A model generated the notes under the pieces. It had not been told where the DNA came from and made no database searches. It worked only from the letters and a program-made list of their open reading frames with translations. Both the position numbers and the translations under genes were made by a program. From an uncultured Paracoccaceae bacterium (lineage in GTDB: Bacteria > Pseudomonadota > Alphaproteobacteria > Rhodobacterales > Rhodobacteraceae), in assembly GCA_937924905.1 (NCBI GenBank), contig CALDUK010000001.1, forward strand, positions 1 through 64,000: DNA of 64,000 nucleotides, read 5' to 3'. Below are positions 33,103-45,305 of this stretch, in pieces; position 1 is the first letter of the stretch; each line of letters opens with the position of its first letter.

Positions 33103-34103
33103 CACAAGCTTTCCCCTTTTCCGCAATCGTCGGCCAGGACGATATGAAACGTGCGATGATCCTGACGGCCATCGACCCCAAACTAGGGGGTGTATTGGTC
33201 TTTGGAGACAGGGGCACAGGCAAAAGCACCGCCGTACGCGCCTTGGCGGCTTTGCTGCCCGAGATAAGCGCGATCAAAGGTTGCCCGATCAATTCGGAAA
33301 CCGCCAAGGAGGTTCCGGATTGGGCCGAATTGAAAACCCGCACGCCTGTCACACGCCCCACACCGGTGGTTGATCTTCCACTGGGCGTGACGGAAGACAG
33401 GGTGACCGGCGCGCTGGACATCGAACGGGCTTTGACACGCGGCGAGAAAGCGTTTCAATCCGGACTGCTGGCACAAGCGAACCGGGGCTATCTTTACATT
33501 GACGAAGTGAATCTGCTGGAGGACCACATCGTCGATCTTTTGCTGGATGTGGCGCAATCCGGCGAAAACGTAGTCGAACGTGAAGGCCTGTCTATCCGGC
33601 ACCCGGCCCGTTTTGTCTTGGTTGGGTCGGGCAATCCCGAAGAAGGCGAGTTGCGACCGCAGCTTCTGGACCGGTTCGGATTGTCGGTCGAAGTGCGGTC
33701 GCCCACTGATATTGACGAACGGATCGAAGTCATCAAACGGCGCGACGCTTTTGAAAGCAACCCAAAGAATTTCCTGCGTCGGTTCCGTCCGAAAGACGCC
33801 GAAATTCGGGACCGCATCCTGACAGCTCGTGAGAAATTGCCGGGTATAGAGACGAAAAGGCCGGTTTTGAAAGACTGCGCACAGCTATGTGTGACACTTG
33901 GCGCCGACGGGTTGCGGGGTGAATTGACGCTTCTGCGGGCCGGACGCGCATTGGCAGCTTTCGAAGGCGATGATGCCCTGCACCGCGACCACTTGCGCAC
34001 AGTGGCCCCGTTGGCTTTGTCGCATCGATTGCGGCGTGACCCGCTGGACGAAGCCGGGTCTGCTGCGCGGGTTGCGCGCACGGTCAAAGACGTTTTGGGA
34101 TGA
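33099..34103 (+). CDS. bchI: Magnesium chelatase ATPase subunit BchI
   Basis: BchI is an AAA+ ATPase that forms rings with BchD and drives Mg insertion by BchH. The protein is 334 residues. It has Walker A VFGDRGTGKSTAVRAL, Walker B GYLYIDEVNLLEDH, and LVGSGNPEEGELRPQLLDRF (sensor 1/arginine finger region). The track start at 33060 lies in crtA; the ATG at 33099 overlaps its stop. Its stop overlaps bchD (ATGA). Confidence 0.97.
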   Translation: MTQAFPFSAIVGQDDMKRAMILTAIDPKLGGVLVFGDRGTGKSTAVRALAALLPEISAIKGCPINSETAKEVPDWAELKTRTPVTRPTPVVDLPLGVTEDRVTGALDIERALTRGEKAFQSGLLAQANRGYLYIDEVNLLEDHIVDLLLDVAQSGENVVEREGLSIRHPARFVLVGSGNPEEGELRPQLLDRFGLSVEVRSPTDIDERIEVIKRRDAFESNPKNFLRRFRPKDAEIRDRILTAREKLPGIETKRPVLKDCAQLCVTLGADGLRGELTLLRAGRALAAFEGDDALHRDHLRTVAPLALSHRLRRDPLDEAGSAARVARTVKDVLG

Positions 34104-35755
34104 CAGCTGGGAGCCAGGTCTGGGCACGCGCGCAATTGGCGCTAGAGCTCTTTGCTTTGGACCCGGCGCGTCTGCGCGGTGTCACGGTGAAAGCGCGGGC
34201 CGGACCTGTCAGGGACGTGTTTCTTGAAGCGGTGGCGGGACTACCGGGCCCGGTGCGCAAAGTGCATTCGGGCATGGGGTTTGATGCGCTTTTGGGTGGT
34301 TTGGACCTGAGCCAAACCTTGGCAAGTGGGCAGGTTCGGTTGCGCGCCGGCCTGCTGGATCAGCCAGGGACGGTTGTCTTGGCAATGGCCGAACGATGCC
34401 CGCCGGATATCGCCGCCATTTTGGCCGCCAAACTGGATACAAATCCGGACCTGTCGCTGATCATGCTTGATGAAGGGGCCGACCCCGACGAACAGGCTCC
34501 GCAAACGTTGCGCGACCGATTGGCGTTTCATGTTGAACTGGACGGGATTGGTCGGCTTGAAGCCAAACCGTTTCGATTGGCGGCACATCCCGTCCCTAGA
34601 CACGGGTCACGGTCGGCGAAAGATGTGGCGCACGCGATCCGCGATCTTACGATATTGGCCCAGCGACTGGGCATAGACACATTGCGCGCGCCCACATTTG
34701 CCGTTGAAACGGCAAAGGCGCTTGCCCACATGGACCGGCGGACAGTGCCAAATGACGCAGATATCCAATCAGCGGCAGAATTGGTTTTGGCGCCTCGCGC
34801 GACCCGATTGCCCGAACCGGAACCGGCAGAAGAAGAACAGCCCGAGGCCCCGGCGCCGCAGCAAACACAAGCGCAAGACGACCGTTTGCCCGACGATATG
34901 CTGATAGACGCGGTGCGCGCTGTTTTGCCTTTGGATTTGCTGGACACGCTTGCCACAGGTGGCACGCCACAAGCCAAAGGGTCGGGCGCGGGTCAGAAAA
35001 AGCGCAGCAATCGGCGCGGTCGTCCGATCCCGTCGCAGCCGGGGCGGTTGGACGGGCAATCAAGATTGGATTTGATTGCAACTTTACGAGCGGCTGCACC
35101 TTGGCAAAAGCTGCGTGGCCGGACGGGCGCGCGCTTGTGTGTGTATCCGTCCGATATCCGCTTGAAACGATTTGAAGAGAAATCTGACCGCATTCTTGTC
35201 TTTGCGGTCGATGCTTCTGGTTCGGCCGCTTTGGCGCGGTTGGGCGAAGCAAAGGGCGCTGTCGAGTTATTGCTGGCGCGGGCCTATGCTGCGCGGGATC
35301 ATGTGGCATTGATTGCGTTTCGGGGGGACAAGGCAGACGTACTTTTGCCGCCGACACGGTCGTTGGTGCAAACAAAACGACGTCTGGCATCCTTACCGGG
35401 CGGGGGCGGCACCCCTTTGGCCCATGGTTTGAAAACCGCCGCCGAACTTGCGCTGCACAGCCAATCGCAAGGGATGTCTCCGACCTTGGCTATTCTGACC
35501 GATGGGCGCGCGAATATTGCGCTGGATGGATCCCGCAATCGCGCCAAAGCAGGCGAAGACGCCAGCCAGATGGCCCGCTGGATAAGGGCGCGTGGCCTGC
35601 CGGCCATTGTTCTCGACTTAGGCACACGCCCGCAACCGGCACTGGCCGGTCTGGCGCGGGATATGGCCGGAACTTATCTGCCGCTGCCGCGCGCTGATGC
35701 GCACCGGTTAAGCGATGCATTGGAACAGGCGTTGGACCATGGACTGGGCGCGTGA
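34100..35755 (+). CDS. bchD: Magnesium chelatase subunit BchD
   Basis: BchD pairs with BchI in the chelatase motor and contacts BchH. The protein is 551 residues. It has a degenerate AAA+ N-terminal half without a proper Walker A, an acidic Pro/Glu/Gln-rich linker around residues 234-258 (PEPEPAEEEQPEAPAPQQTQ), and a C-terminal integrin-I/VWA domain with the MIDAS motif VDASGSAA. The gene overlaps bchI at its start and bchO by 17 bp at its end. Confidence 0.96.
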   Translation: MTAGSQVWARAQLALELFALDPARLRGVTVKARAGPVRDVFLEAVAGLPGPVRKVHSGMGFDALLGGLDLSQTLASGQVRLRAGLLDQPGTVVLAMAERCPPDIAAILAAKLDTNPDLSLIMLDEGADPDEQAPQTLRDRLAFHVELDGIGRLEAKPFRLAAHPVPRHGSRSAKDVAHAIRDLTILAQRLGIDTLRAPTFAVETAKALAHMDRRTVPNDADIQSAAELVLAPRATRLPEPEPAEEEQPEAPAPQQTQAQDDRLPDDMLIDAVRAVLPLDLLDTLATGGTPQAKGSGAGQKKRSNRRGRPIPSQPGRLDGQSRLDLIATLRAAAPWQKLRGRTGARLCVYPSDIRLKRFEEKSDRILVFAVDASGSAALARLGEAKGAVELLLARAYAARDHVALIAFRGDKADVLLPPTRSLVQTKRRLASLPGGGGTPLAHGLKTAAELALHSQSQGMSPTLAILTDGRANIALDGSRNRAKAGEDASQMARWIRARGLPAIVLDLGTRPQPALAGLARDMAGTYLPLPRADAHRLSDALEQALDHGLGA

Positions 35756-36587
35756 TCTTCCGGGCTGGAGCCTGCATGAACAATCCAGCCGGATAGTCTG
35801 TGGCCCGCATCGGTGGCATGTCCAAACGATGGGGGCTGGGCCCCAATTGCTGCTGTTGCCGGGGGCCGGATCGTCCACACATACCTGGCGCGCGCTTATC
35901 CCTGTTCTCGCCAAGCGTTTCTTGGTGCGTTCCATCGATCTGCCCGGGCAGGGGTTCACGCAATCGCCGGCGTCTGGGCGTTCGGGGTTGGATGAAATGG
36001 CCTTCGACATTGCTGAACTGTCCCGTCAAGAAGCTTGGGACACCCACGCCGTGATTGGTCATTCTGCAGGCACCGCGATTGCCTTGCGGCTAAGCCAGTC
36101 TTTGAACATCAAACAGGTCGTCGGCATCAATCCTGCTTTGGACAATTTCGACGGTGTTGCGGGCTGGCTTTTTCCCATTCTGGCGCGGTTTCTGGCGGCA
36201 AGCCCATTCACCGCCAGTCTTTTTACGATGGGGGCGTCGAAAGCGCGCGCGCGGCGTTTGATCGAAGGCACGGGGTCGATCATCTCAGACGAAGGGCTCA
36301 CGTTTTACACGCGCCTGATCAGTGATCGCACGCATGTCAACGGGGCGTTGCAGATGATGGCGCGGTGGCAGCTGGATCAGCTATTGGCCGACCTGCCCAC
36401 AATCAAAGCCAAAACTTTGTTTCTGACCGGGGCCAAGGATACGGCCGTGCCGCCCCGCGTCGCCCAAGACGCCGCCAAGCGGATGCAGAATGCAACGACT
36501 GTTCAGTTTGACGGTCTGGGACATCTTGCGCATGAAGAAGACCCAGACAGGGTGCTTGAACACATTCTGGGGTTCTTAAAAACCTAA
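35739..36587 (+). CDS. bchO: BchO, alpha/beta hydrolase of the Mg-chelatase operon
   Basis: BchO is an alpha/beta-hydrolase-fold protein found with bchID in purple bacteria; its biochemical role is not established. The protein is 282 residues. The nucleophile elbow is VIGHSAGTAIALRL, the oxyanion region LLLPGAGSSTHTWRAL, and a C-terminal His follows in DGLGHLAHEEDP. The start is the ATG at 35739 inside bchD; the track ORF starts eight codons early. It ends the photosynthesis cluster on this side. Confidence 0.93.
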   Translation: MDWARDLPGWSLHEQSSRIVCGPHRWHVQTMGAGPQLLLLPGAGSSTHTWRALIPVLAKRFLVRSIDLPGQGFTQSPASGRSGLDEMAFDIAELSRQEAWDTHAVIGHSAGTAIALRLSQSLNIKQVVGINPALDNFDGVAGWLFPILARFLAASPFTASLFTMGASKARARRLIEGTGSIISDEGLTFYTRLISDRTHVNGALQMMARWQLDQLLADLPTIKAKTLFLTGAKDTAVPPRVAQDAAKRMQNATTVQFDGLGHLAHEEDPDRVLEHILGFLKT

Positions 36588-36590
36588 CCA

Positions 36591-38675
<2,085 letters not shown>

Positions 38676-38681
38676 TCAGAT

Positions 38682-41600
38682 TCACTCGGCCGGAATAGCC
38701 TCTTGAATGCCTTCGACGGGTACGTCCAGCTTGTTCAGCATCTCTTTTGGCACAACCTGCAGGAAGTGACCCCGTTCGTCATCCCAGTGTTGAAGGATCC
38801 CAGCAGCTTTGGCCGAGCCGGTTTCTTCAAGATGACGTTCAAGAAGCGCTTCGAGTTCGCCCATATAGTGACCTTCGTTCACCGGCACCGTGACCAGTGT
38901 CTCCAGGTTCATCATCGTGTGGGCCGTGCCCTGCGGGTCATAAAGATACGCCATGCCGCCGGTCATTCCGGCGCCAAAGTTGGCACCAATGTCCCCAAGG
39001 ATCACCGCGACCCCCCCGGTCATGTATTCGCAACCGTTCGAGCCACAGCCTTCGACAACGACTTTTGCGCCCGAATTTCGAACCGCAAAGCGTTCACCCG
39101 CGCGCCCGGCGGCAAACAGACAACCATCTGTTGCACCGTAAAGCACGGTATTGCCGATGATAACGTTGTCTTCCGCGATCAAGGGTGATGCCATCGGCGG
39201 GCGTACAACAATTGTGCCGCCCGACAGGCCCTTTCCGACATAGTCATTCGCATCCCCGGCCACTTCAAGCCGCAGACCCGGAGCCGCAAAGGCGCCCAGC
39301 GACTGGCCCGCGCTGCCTTGCAGCTTTACTGTAAGGTGGTCGCGCTGAAGCGTGTTGCGCATGCCAAAGCGTTTCACGATATGGGATGATGTGCGTGTGC
39401 CAATGGTCCGGTGCGTATTTTGAACCGCATAGGACAATTGCATTTTTTCACCGTCTTGCAGAAAGCGCGCAGCGTCCTTGACGATTTCTGCATCCAGCGT
39501 ATCCGGCACGGCATTCCGTGGACGGTCGCGGTCATACGTGATGTCATGCGCACCATCGACCGTGATCAGAAGCGGGTTGAGATCAAGATCATCAAGATGT
39601 GCCGAACCACGTGAAACCTGGCTAAGCAGGTCGGCGCGGCCGATGACATCATCAAGGGATCGCGCGCCGATACTGGCAAGAATTTCACGAACTTCCTGTG
39701 CGTAGAAGGTAATCAGGTTGACCACTTTGTCCGCTGAACCGGTGAATTTTTCGCGCAGACGTTCATCCTGCGTACAGACCCCAACCGGGCAAGTGTTCGA
39801 CTGGCATTGGCGTACCATAATGCAGCCCATGGCAATCAGTGCCGCAGTGCCGATGCCGTATTCTTCGGCCCCCATCATGGCGGCCATCACAATGTCACGG
39901 CCCGTGCGCAAACCGCCATCGGTTCTGAGTGTCACGCGGTCACGAAGGTTATTCATGGCAAGCACCTGATGTGCTTCGGTCAAACCCATTTCCCAAGGCA
40001 GGCCTGCGTATTTGATCGAGGTCGCAGGCGAAGCACCCGTACCGCCATTGTGACCCGAGATCAGAATAACATCCGCTTTCGCTTTGGCGACACCGGCTGC
40101 AATGGTGCCAACGCCCGAAGCAGCGACAAGTTTCACCGTCACTTTGCAACGAGGGTTGATCTGTTTCAGGTCGTAAATAAGCTGCGCCAGATCCTCGATC
40201 GAATAGATGTCGTGATGTGGCGGTGGGCTGATCAGCGTGACCCCCGGGGTCGAATGTCGCAGCCGTGCGATCAGTTCCGTCACTTTCATGCCGGGCAACT
40301 GGCCTCCCTCGCCAGGTTTCGCGCCCTGAGCGACCTTGATTTCAAGCTCTTCGCATTGGTTCAGATACTCGGCCGTTACCCCAAAGCGACCGGACGCCAC
40401 CTGCTTGATCTTGGCTGACGGGTTATCGCCATTTGGTTCAGGGACGAAATGCGCCGGGTCTTCGCCGCCTTCGCCTGAATCTGATTTGGCCCCAATCCGG
40501 TTCATGGCAACGTTCAGCGTCTTATGCGCCTCGGGGCTGAGTGCACCCAGAGACATGCCCGGCGTGACAAAGCGCTTGCGAATAGAGGTGATGCTTTCCA
40601 CCTCATCCAGCGAAATAGCCTCGCCCAAAGGCTTGATCGCCAAAAGATCACGCAAATGGATCGGCGGCATGGATTGCATTTTGCTGCTGTATTGCTGCCA
40701 CATGGCATAGGATGCCTTTTGACATGCCGCTTGCAGCATATGCATAGATGTCGCTTCCCATGCATGGGTTTCGCCTGTGTTGCGCGCTTTATAGAATCCG
40801 CCGATCGGCAGGACCGCGTCCGTCAGGAAGCCTTTGGAATGGACGTCTTCGCATTTGTGCTGGATGCCCGCGATGCCAATGCCCGAAATCCGACTGTGCA
40901 TGCCGGGGAAGTATTCGTTCACCATGGCCCGCGACAGGCCAACTGCTTCAAAGTTCAGACCGCCGCGATAGGATGAAACGACGCTGATCCCCATCTTTGA
41001 CATGATTTTCAAAAGCCCGGCGTCAATCGCGGCACGATAGCGCGCGACCGCCTCGGTCAGCGTGCCGTCAATCAGGCCACGGTCAATCCGGTCGGCAATT
41101 GAATCCTCGGCCAGATACGCGTTCACGATTGTCGCGCCACAGCCAATCAGAACCGCGAAATAATGCGGATCAATACATTCAGCCGAGCGCACATTGAGGC
41201 TGCAGAACGTACGCAACCCCTTCCGCGTCAGCCAGCTGTGAACGGCGCTGGTCGCCAGGATCATCGGCATGGCAACCCAGTCTGGACCCTGATGCTGGTC
41301 GGTCAGAACGATATGTCCCGCGCCCGAGCGAACCGCGTCTTCAGCTTCTGAACGGACGCGTTCAAGCGCAGCTTGCAACGCGCCGGGGCCGGCGTTGACG
41401 GCGAAGGTGCAGTCGATTTCGACCATCGAAGTGTCAAACCCTTCGCACAGCCGTTCGAACTGCGCATTGCCGACAAACGGGCTGTCGAGCACGATGATCT
41501 CGGTCTGCGACGAATCCTGATCCAGCACGTTCTTCAGGTTACCGAACCGCGTCTTAAGGCTCATCACGCGGTATTCGCGCAGGCTGTCGATCGGTGGGTT

Positions 41601-43217
41601 TGTAACCTGGCTGAAGTTTTGCCGGAAGAAATGGCTAAGCGGTCTGTTGCGTTTTGAGAGAACCGCCGATGGCGTGTCATCGCCCATCGAGGCAAGCGCC
41701 TCTTTCCCATCCTCTGCCATTGGGGCGAGGATTTGCTCAAGTTCTTCTACCGAATACCCAGCCGCGATCTGACGGCGGCGCAGATCATCCTCGCGGAACA
41801 GCGCCTTTCCGGTCAAACCAGACAGCTCTTCGTCCAGCTCGGTGATTTTGCCCACCCATTCGCCGAAAGGGGCCGACGCGGCCAGCGCATTCTTGATTTC
41901 GGTGTCGTGGAACAGTTTGCCTTCAGCCATGTCGACGGCAATCATCTGACCCGGACCCAACGCACCTTTTTCAAGGATTGTCGTTTCATCGACCGGCACC
42001 ATACCGGTTTCAGACCCAGCGATCAGCAAACCGTCCCCTGTCACGGTATAGCGCATCGGGCGCAGACCGTTCCGATCAAGGCCGGCACAGACCCAACGTC
42101 CATCCGTCATGGCAAGCGCTGCAGGACCATCCCAAGGTTCCATGACGGCGTTGCAATACGAATACATGTCGCGCCAGCTTTGCGGCAGCTCAATCGCTTG
42201 TTTGGACCAGCTTTCCGGAACCATCATCGTTTTCGCCATCGGCGCGTTGCGGCCCGCGCGCACCAGCACTTCAAACACAGCATCCAGCGCCGACGAATCC
42301 GATGCCCCGTTCGGGATGATCGGTTTTATATCGTCCGCTGTATCGCCAAATGTGGAGGACGCCATGCGGATCTCATGGCTTTTCATCCAGTTGACGTTGC
42401 CTTTCAGCGTGTTGATTTCGCCGTTATGAGCCAACATGCGGAAGGGCTGGGCCAACCACCATTGTGGGAATGTATTGGTCGAATAGCGCTGATGATAAAT
42501 CGCGAACGCGCTTTCAAACCGGTCGTCTTTCAGATCGGGATAGAATTCGGCAACCTGCTCGGCCAGCATCATGCCTTTGTAGATGATGGAGCGGCAGGAT
42601 AAGCTGGCAAGATACAGCTCGTTTACCTGCGCGGCGGCGGCCGCCTTTTCAATGCGGCGACGGATAACATAAAGTTCGCGTTCAAACGTTTCTTCATCAA
42701 CGCCCTTCGCGTTCGAGATCAGGATCTGCTCAATTTCTGGCCGCGTGGCATTGGCCTTTTCACCCAAAACGCTGACATCGACGGGCACGTGACGCCAGCC
42801 ATAAATATAATACCCCATCCGCAGAATTTCAGTTTCGACAATCGTACGGCAGGTTTCCTGGGCGCTGAAATCGGTACGCGGCAAAAAGACCTGGCCGACT
42901 GCCAAAAGTTCGTCCTGTTTCGGCTCGTGTCCGGTTCTTTCGACCTGATCATAAAAGAACGGCACGGGGATCTGCACGTGAATGCCGGCACCGTCGCCGG
43001 TTTTGCCGTCAGCATCGACCGCGCCACGGTGCCAAACAGCTTTCAACGCGTCGATGCCGTTTTCGACAACCTTGCGGGTTGGCTTGCCGTCAATTGCAAC
43101 GACAAGGCCAACACCACACGAGGCATGTTCCATGTCTTCGGAATAGAGACTGTTTTCAGCCATCCAAGTGCGGCGGTTTTCTTCAGCCTTGGCCCAATCT
43201 GTGTCGAACGTGGTCAT
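38682..43217 (-). CDS. gltB: Glutamate synthase large subunit
   Basis: GltB makes glutamate from glutamine and 2-oxoglutarate. The protein is 1511 residues. A short propeptide is followed by MEHASCGVGLVVAIDG, whose Cys is the class II amidotransferase nucleophile after cleavage. The FMN-binding synthase domain includes GGEDPAHFVPEP, and the 3Fe-4S cluster loop is CIMVRQCQSNTCPVGVC. The C-terminal beta-helix GXGXG region is GCGSNGCEYMTGG. The ATG at 43217 (GGGGATC upstream) overlaps the stop of the gfa gene as ATGA. The track start lies 15 codons upstream. Confidence 0.96.
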   Translation of the reverse strand: MTTFDTDWAKAEENRRTWMAENSLYSEDMEHASCGVGLVVAIDGKPTRKVVENGIDALKAVWHRGAVDADGKTGDGAGIHVQIPVPFFYDQVERTGHEPKQDELLAVGQVFLPRTDFSAQETCRTIVETEILRMGYYIYGWRHVPVDVSVLGEKANATRPEIEQILISNAKGVDEETFERELYVIRRRIEKAAAAAQVNELYLASLSCRSIIYKGMMLAEQVAEFYPDLKDDRFESAFAIYHQRYSTNTFPQWWLAQPFRMLAHNGEINTLKGNVNWMKSHEIRMASSTFGDTADDIKPIIPNGASDSSALDAVFEVLVRAGRNAPMAKTMMVPESWSKQAIELPQSWRDMYSYCNAVMEPWDGPAALAMTDGRWVCAGLDRNGLRPMRYTVTGDGLLIAGSETGMVPVDETTILEKGALGPGQMIAVDMAEGKLFHDTEIKNALAASAPFGEWVGKITELDEELSGLTGKALFREDDLRRRQIAAGYSVEELEQILAPMAEDGKEALASMGDDTPSAVLSKRNRPLSHFFRQNFSQVTNPPIDSLREYRVMSLKTRFGNLKNVLDQDSSQTEIIVLDSPFVGNAQFERLCEGFDTSMVEIDCTFAVNAGPGALQAALERVRSEAEDAVRSGAGHIVLTDQHQGPDWVAMPMILATSAVHSWLTRKGLRTFCSLNVRSAECIDPHYFAVLIGCGATIVNAYLAEDSIADRIDRGLIDGTLTEAVARYRAAIDAGLLKIMSKMGISVVSSYRGGLNFEAVGLSRAMVNEYFPGMHSRISGIGIAGIQHKCEDVHSKGFLTDAVLPIGGFYKARNTGETHAWEATSMHMLQAACQKASYAMWQQYSSKMQSMPPIHLRDLLAIKPLGEAISLDEVESITSIRKRFVTPGMSLGALSPEAHKTLNVAMNRIGAKSDSGEGGEDPAHFVPEPNGDNPSAKIKQVASGRFGVTAEYLNQCEELEIKVAQGAKPGEGGQLPGMKVTELIARLRHSTPGVTLISPPPHHDIYSIEDLAQLIYDLKQINPRCKVTVKLVAASGVGTIAAGVAKAKADVILISGHNGGTGASPATSIKYAGLPWEMGLTEAHQVLAMNNLRDRVTLRTDGGLRTGRDIVMAAMMGAEEYGIGTAALIAMGCIMVRQCQSNTCPVGVCTQDERLREKFTGSADKVVNLITFYAQEVREILASIGARSLDDVIGRADLLSQVSRGSAHLDDLDLNPLLITVDGAHDITYDRDRPRNAVPDTLDAEIVKDAARFLQDGEKMQLSYAVQNTHRTIGTRTSSHIVKRFGMRNTLQRDHLTVKLQGSAGQSLGAFAAPGLRLEVAGDANDYVGKGLSGGTIVVRPPMASPLIAEDNVIIGNTVLYGATDGCLFAAGRAGERFAVRNSGAKVVVEGCGSNGCEYMTGGVAVILGDIGANFGAGMTGGMAYLYDPQGTAHTMMNLETLVTVPVNEGHYMGELEALLERHLEETGSAKAAGILQHWDDERGHFLQVVPKEMLNKLDVPVEGIQEAIPAE

Positions 43218-43645
43218 TGCTGATCCCCTTCCATCTGGTCCGGTGCAAAGAACGCGATGCACTCGGCTTCCGTCATTTCTTTTGTTTCGGCCGCAAGTTC
43301 AAAACCGGCAGGCCGTTTGTCGATATAAAACTGGATGCGCGGGCTAAGGCCCGCCGTGTCATCCAGGCTTCCAAACGCGACGCTCAGGTAGCCCGCCTCG
43401 GTCGCGTGATAGTACAGGTTCGCGCCGCATTTCCGGCAGAACCCACGTTCGGCCCAGTCGGAAGATTTTGTGATCCCCAAATGTTCCGCCCCGTCTGACA
43501 CGTCAAAACTGTGGGTTTCGACGCCCATAAAGACACCTGACGCCCAGCGCTGGCACATTTTGCAATAGCAAACGCTGACACGTTCGCCGACGTCCGCCCG
43601 ATACGTCACCTGTCCGCACATGCACTGGCCTGTTCTTAAGGACAT
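43214..43645 (-). CDS. GFA-family (glutathione-dependent formaldehyde-activating-like) protein
   Basis: The protein is 143 residues with the zinc-binding Cys pattern of the GFA/DUF636 fold: GQCMCGQVTYRAD, VCYCKMCQRWASG and FCRKCGANLYYH. Most family members have no proven role in formaldehyde activation. The track ORF carries 79 extra residues read from gltD out of frame; the ATG at 43645 is natural. It sits between gltD (38 bp away) and gltB (ATGA overlap), so it should be cotranscribed with glutamate synthase. Confidence 0.88.
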   Translation of the reverse strand: MSLRTGQCMCGQVTYRADVGERVSVCYCKMCQRWASGVFMGVETHSFDVSDGAEHLGITKSSDWAERGFCRKCGANLYYHATEAGYLSVAFGSLDDTAGLSPRIQFYIDKRPAGFELAAETKEMTEAECIAFFAPDQMEGDQQ

Positions 43646-43683
43646 GGCCGACCCTGATATTTGTTTGACACGCACATAAATGA

Positions 43684-45093
43684 CTATTCCGCCGCGATCT
43701 GTGCCAATGCGAAGCGTTCCAGAATGGCGTCCGCCGCTTCGCGCCCGTCTCGGATAGCCCAGACAACCAAAGACGCCCCGCGCACGATGTCGCCAACGGC
43801 ATAGACGCCGTCCAGCGCGGTTTGGTGGTGCTTCGCGCGGATTGTGCCCCAACCGGTCACTTCCAAACCGTCCACACCCCAAAGTTTGGGCAGGTCTTCC
43901 GGTTCAAACCCAAGCGCCTTTATCACAAGATCAGCGCCTTCGGTATAGTCCGAACCTGCGATCACTTCGGGCACTTGGCGCCCCGTGGCATCCGGCGCGC
44001 CAAGGCGCATCTTCTGTGCAATCACGCCTTTCTCGCTGACGCCAACGGGCGCGGTCAGCCAGACAAATTCGACGCCTTCTTCCTCTGCGTTCGCCACTTC
44101 GCGCTGCGAACCGGGCATATTTGCGCGATCCCGGCGATACAGACATTTGACGCTGGTTGCACCTTGCCGGATGGCGGTGCGCACGCAATCCATCGCTGTG
44201 TCGCCGCCACCAATGACAACAACGCGCTTGCCTTCAGCATTCAACTCGCCGTTTTCGAAGGCGTTCACCTTGTCGCCAAAGCTTTTTCGATTGGAAGCGG
44301 TCAAATAATCTAGCGCGCGAACCGCACTGCCACCGTCAGGACCGGGCAAATCACGGCTTTTGTAGACACCCGTGGCGATCAGAACCGCCTGATGTTTCTG
44401 GCGAATATCCGCGAACGAGATATCGTCGCCGACATTGCAGTTCAGTACAAATTCGACACCGCCCTGTTCAAGTTGACCGATCCGCTTCATCACCACGTCT
44501 TTTTCCAGTTTGAAGCCAGGAATGCCATAGGTCAGCAGACCCCCTGCGCGGTCATACCGGTCGTAGACGGTGACCTGAATGCCGGCGCGGCGAAGATGAT
44601 CGGCGGCGGCAAGACCACCGGGCCCGGCGCCGATGATACCAACGCTTTCCGCGCGCTCGGATGTGGGAACGATCGGCTTGACCCACCCTTTGTCCCAAGC
44701 GGTATCGGTAATGTACTTTTCAACAGACCCAATTGTGACCGTGCCATGACCTGATTGTTCGATGACGCAGTTGCCTTCGCACAAGCGATCTTGCGGACAG
44801 ATACGTCCGCAAATTTCCGGGAACGTATTGGTAGCCTGACTGACCTCGTAAGCTTCCTGTAACCGGCCCTCGGCTGTCAGTTTCAACCAGTCGGGAATAT
44901 TGTTGTGCAACGGGCAATGTGACTGGCAGTAAGGCACCCCACACTGGCTGCACCGGCTGGATTGTTCTGCTGCTTTCGCCGTTGCGTAGTCAGCGTAGAT
45001 TTCGTCGAAATCTTCCTTGCGAACCTGCGCGTCACGCTTTTCTGGCATGTCACGATCAACGGTGACAAATTTCAGCATTGGGTTCTCTGCCAT
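43684..45093 (-). CDS. gltD: Glutamate synthase small subunit
   Basis: GltD passes NADPH electrons to GltB. The protein is 469 residues. It carries N-terminal Fe-S cysteines CSQCGVPYCQSHCPLHNN and CGRICPQDRLCEGNC, then FAD motif SVGIIGAGPGGLAAADHLRR and NADPH motif RVVVIGGGDTAMDCVRTA. GGGAGGGTCAC precedes the ATG at 45093. It is the first gene of gltD-gfa-gltB, divergent from uppP across 212 bp of rather AT-rich sequence in which I see no clear operator. Confidence 0.95.
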   Translation of the reverse strand: MAENPMLKFVTVDRDMPEKRDAQVRKEDFDEIYADYATAKAAEQSSRCSQCGVPYCQSHCPLHNNIPDWLKLTAEGRLQEAYEVSQATNTFPEICGRICPQDRLCEGNCVIEQSGHGTVTIGSVEKYITDTAWDKGWVKPIVPTSERAESVGIIGAGPGGLAAADHLRRAGIQVTVYDRYDRAGGLLTYGIPGFKLEKDVVMKRIGQLEQGGVEFVLNCNVGDDISFADIRQKHQAVLIATGVYKSRDLPGPDGGSAVRALDYLTASNRKSFGDKVNAFENGELNAEGKRVVVIGGGDTAMDCVRTAIRQGATSVKCLYRRDRANMPGSQREVANAEEEGVEFVWLTAPVGVSEKGVIAQKMRLGAPDATGRQVPEVIAGSDYTEGADLVIKALGFEPEDLPKLWGVDGLEVTGWGTIRAKHHQTALDGVYAVGDIVRGASLVVWAIRDGREAADAILERFALAQIAAE

Positions 45094-45305
45094 GTGACCC
45101 TCCCGGAAAACAGACTGTCGGTTTAACGAATTGTTCGGGAAATAAAAGTCATTCTTTCTGACCTAAATGCGAATAAATATCTTGACGCCTTGCAGATTAT
45201 CTGGATTTTTGGCTGACTTTAGGTCCGTTTCGGCTATTTTTTTCTGCTTTTCCAAATTTCTCAATGCGTTAGGGTGTGGACAATTCAAGCAAGCACATCG
45301 AGCAC

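Noticed and set aside
43646-43882. 79-residue N-terminal extension of the GFA ORF
   Set aside because: It is gltD read out of frame; the family begins at MSLRTGQCMCG.
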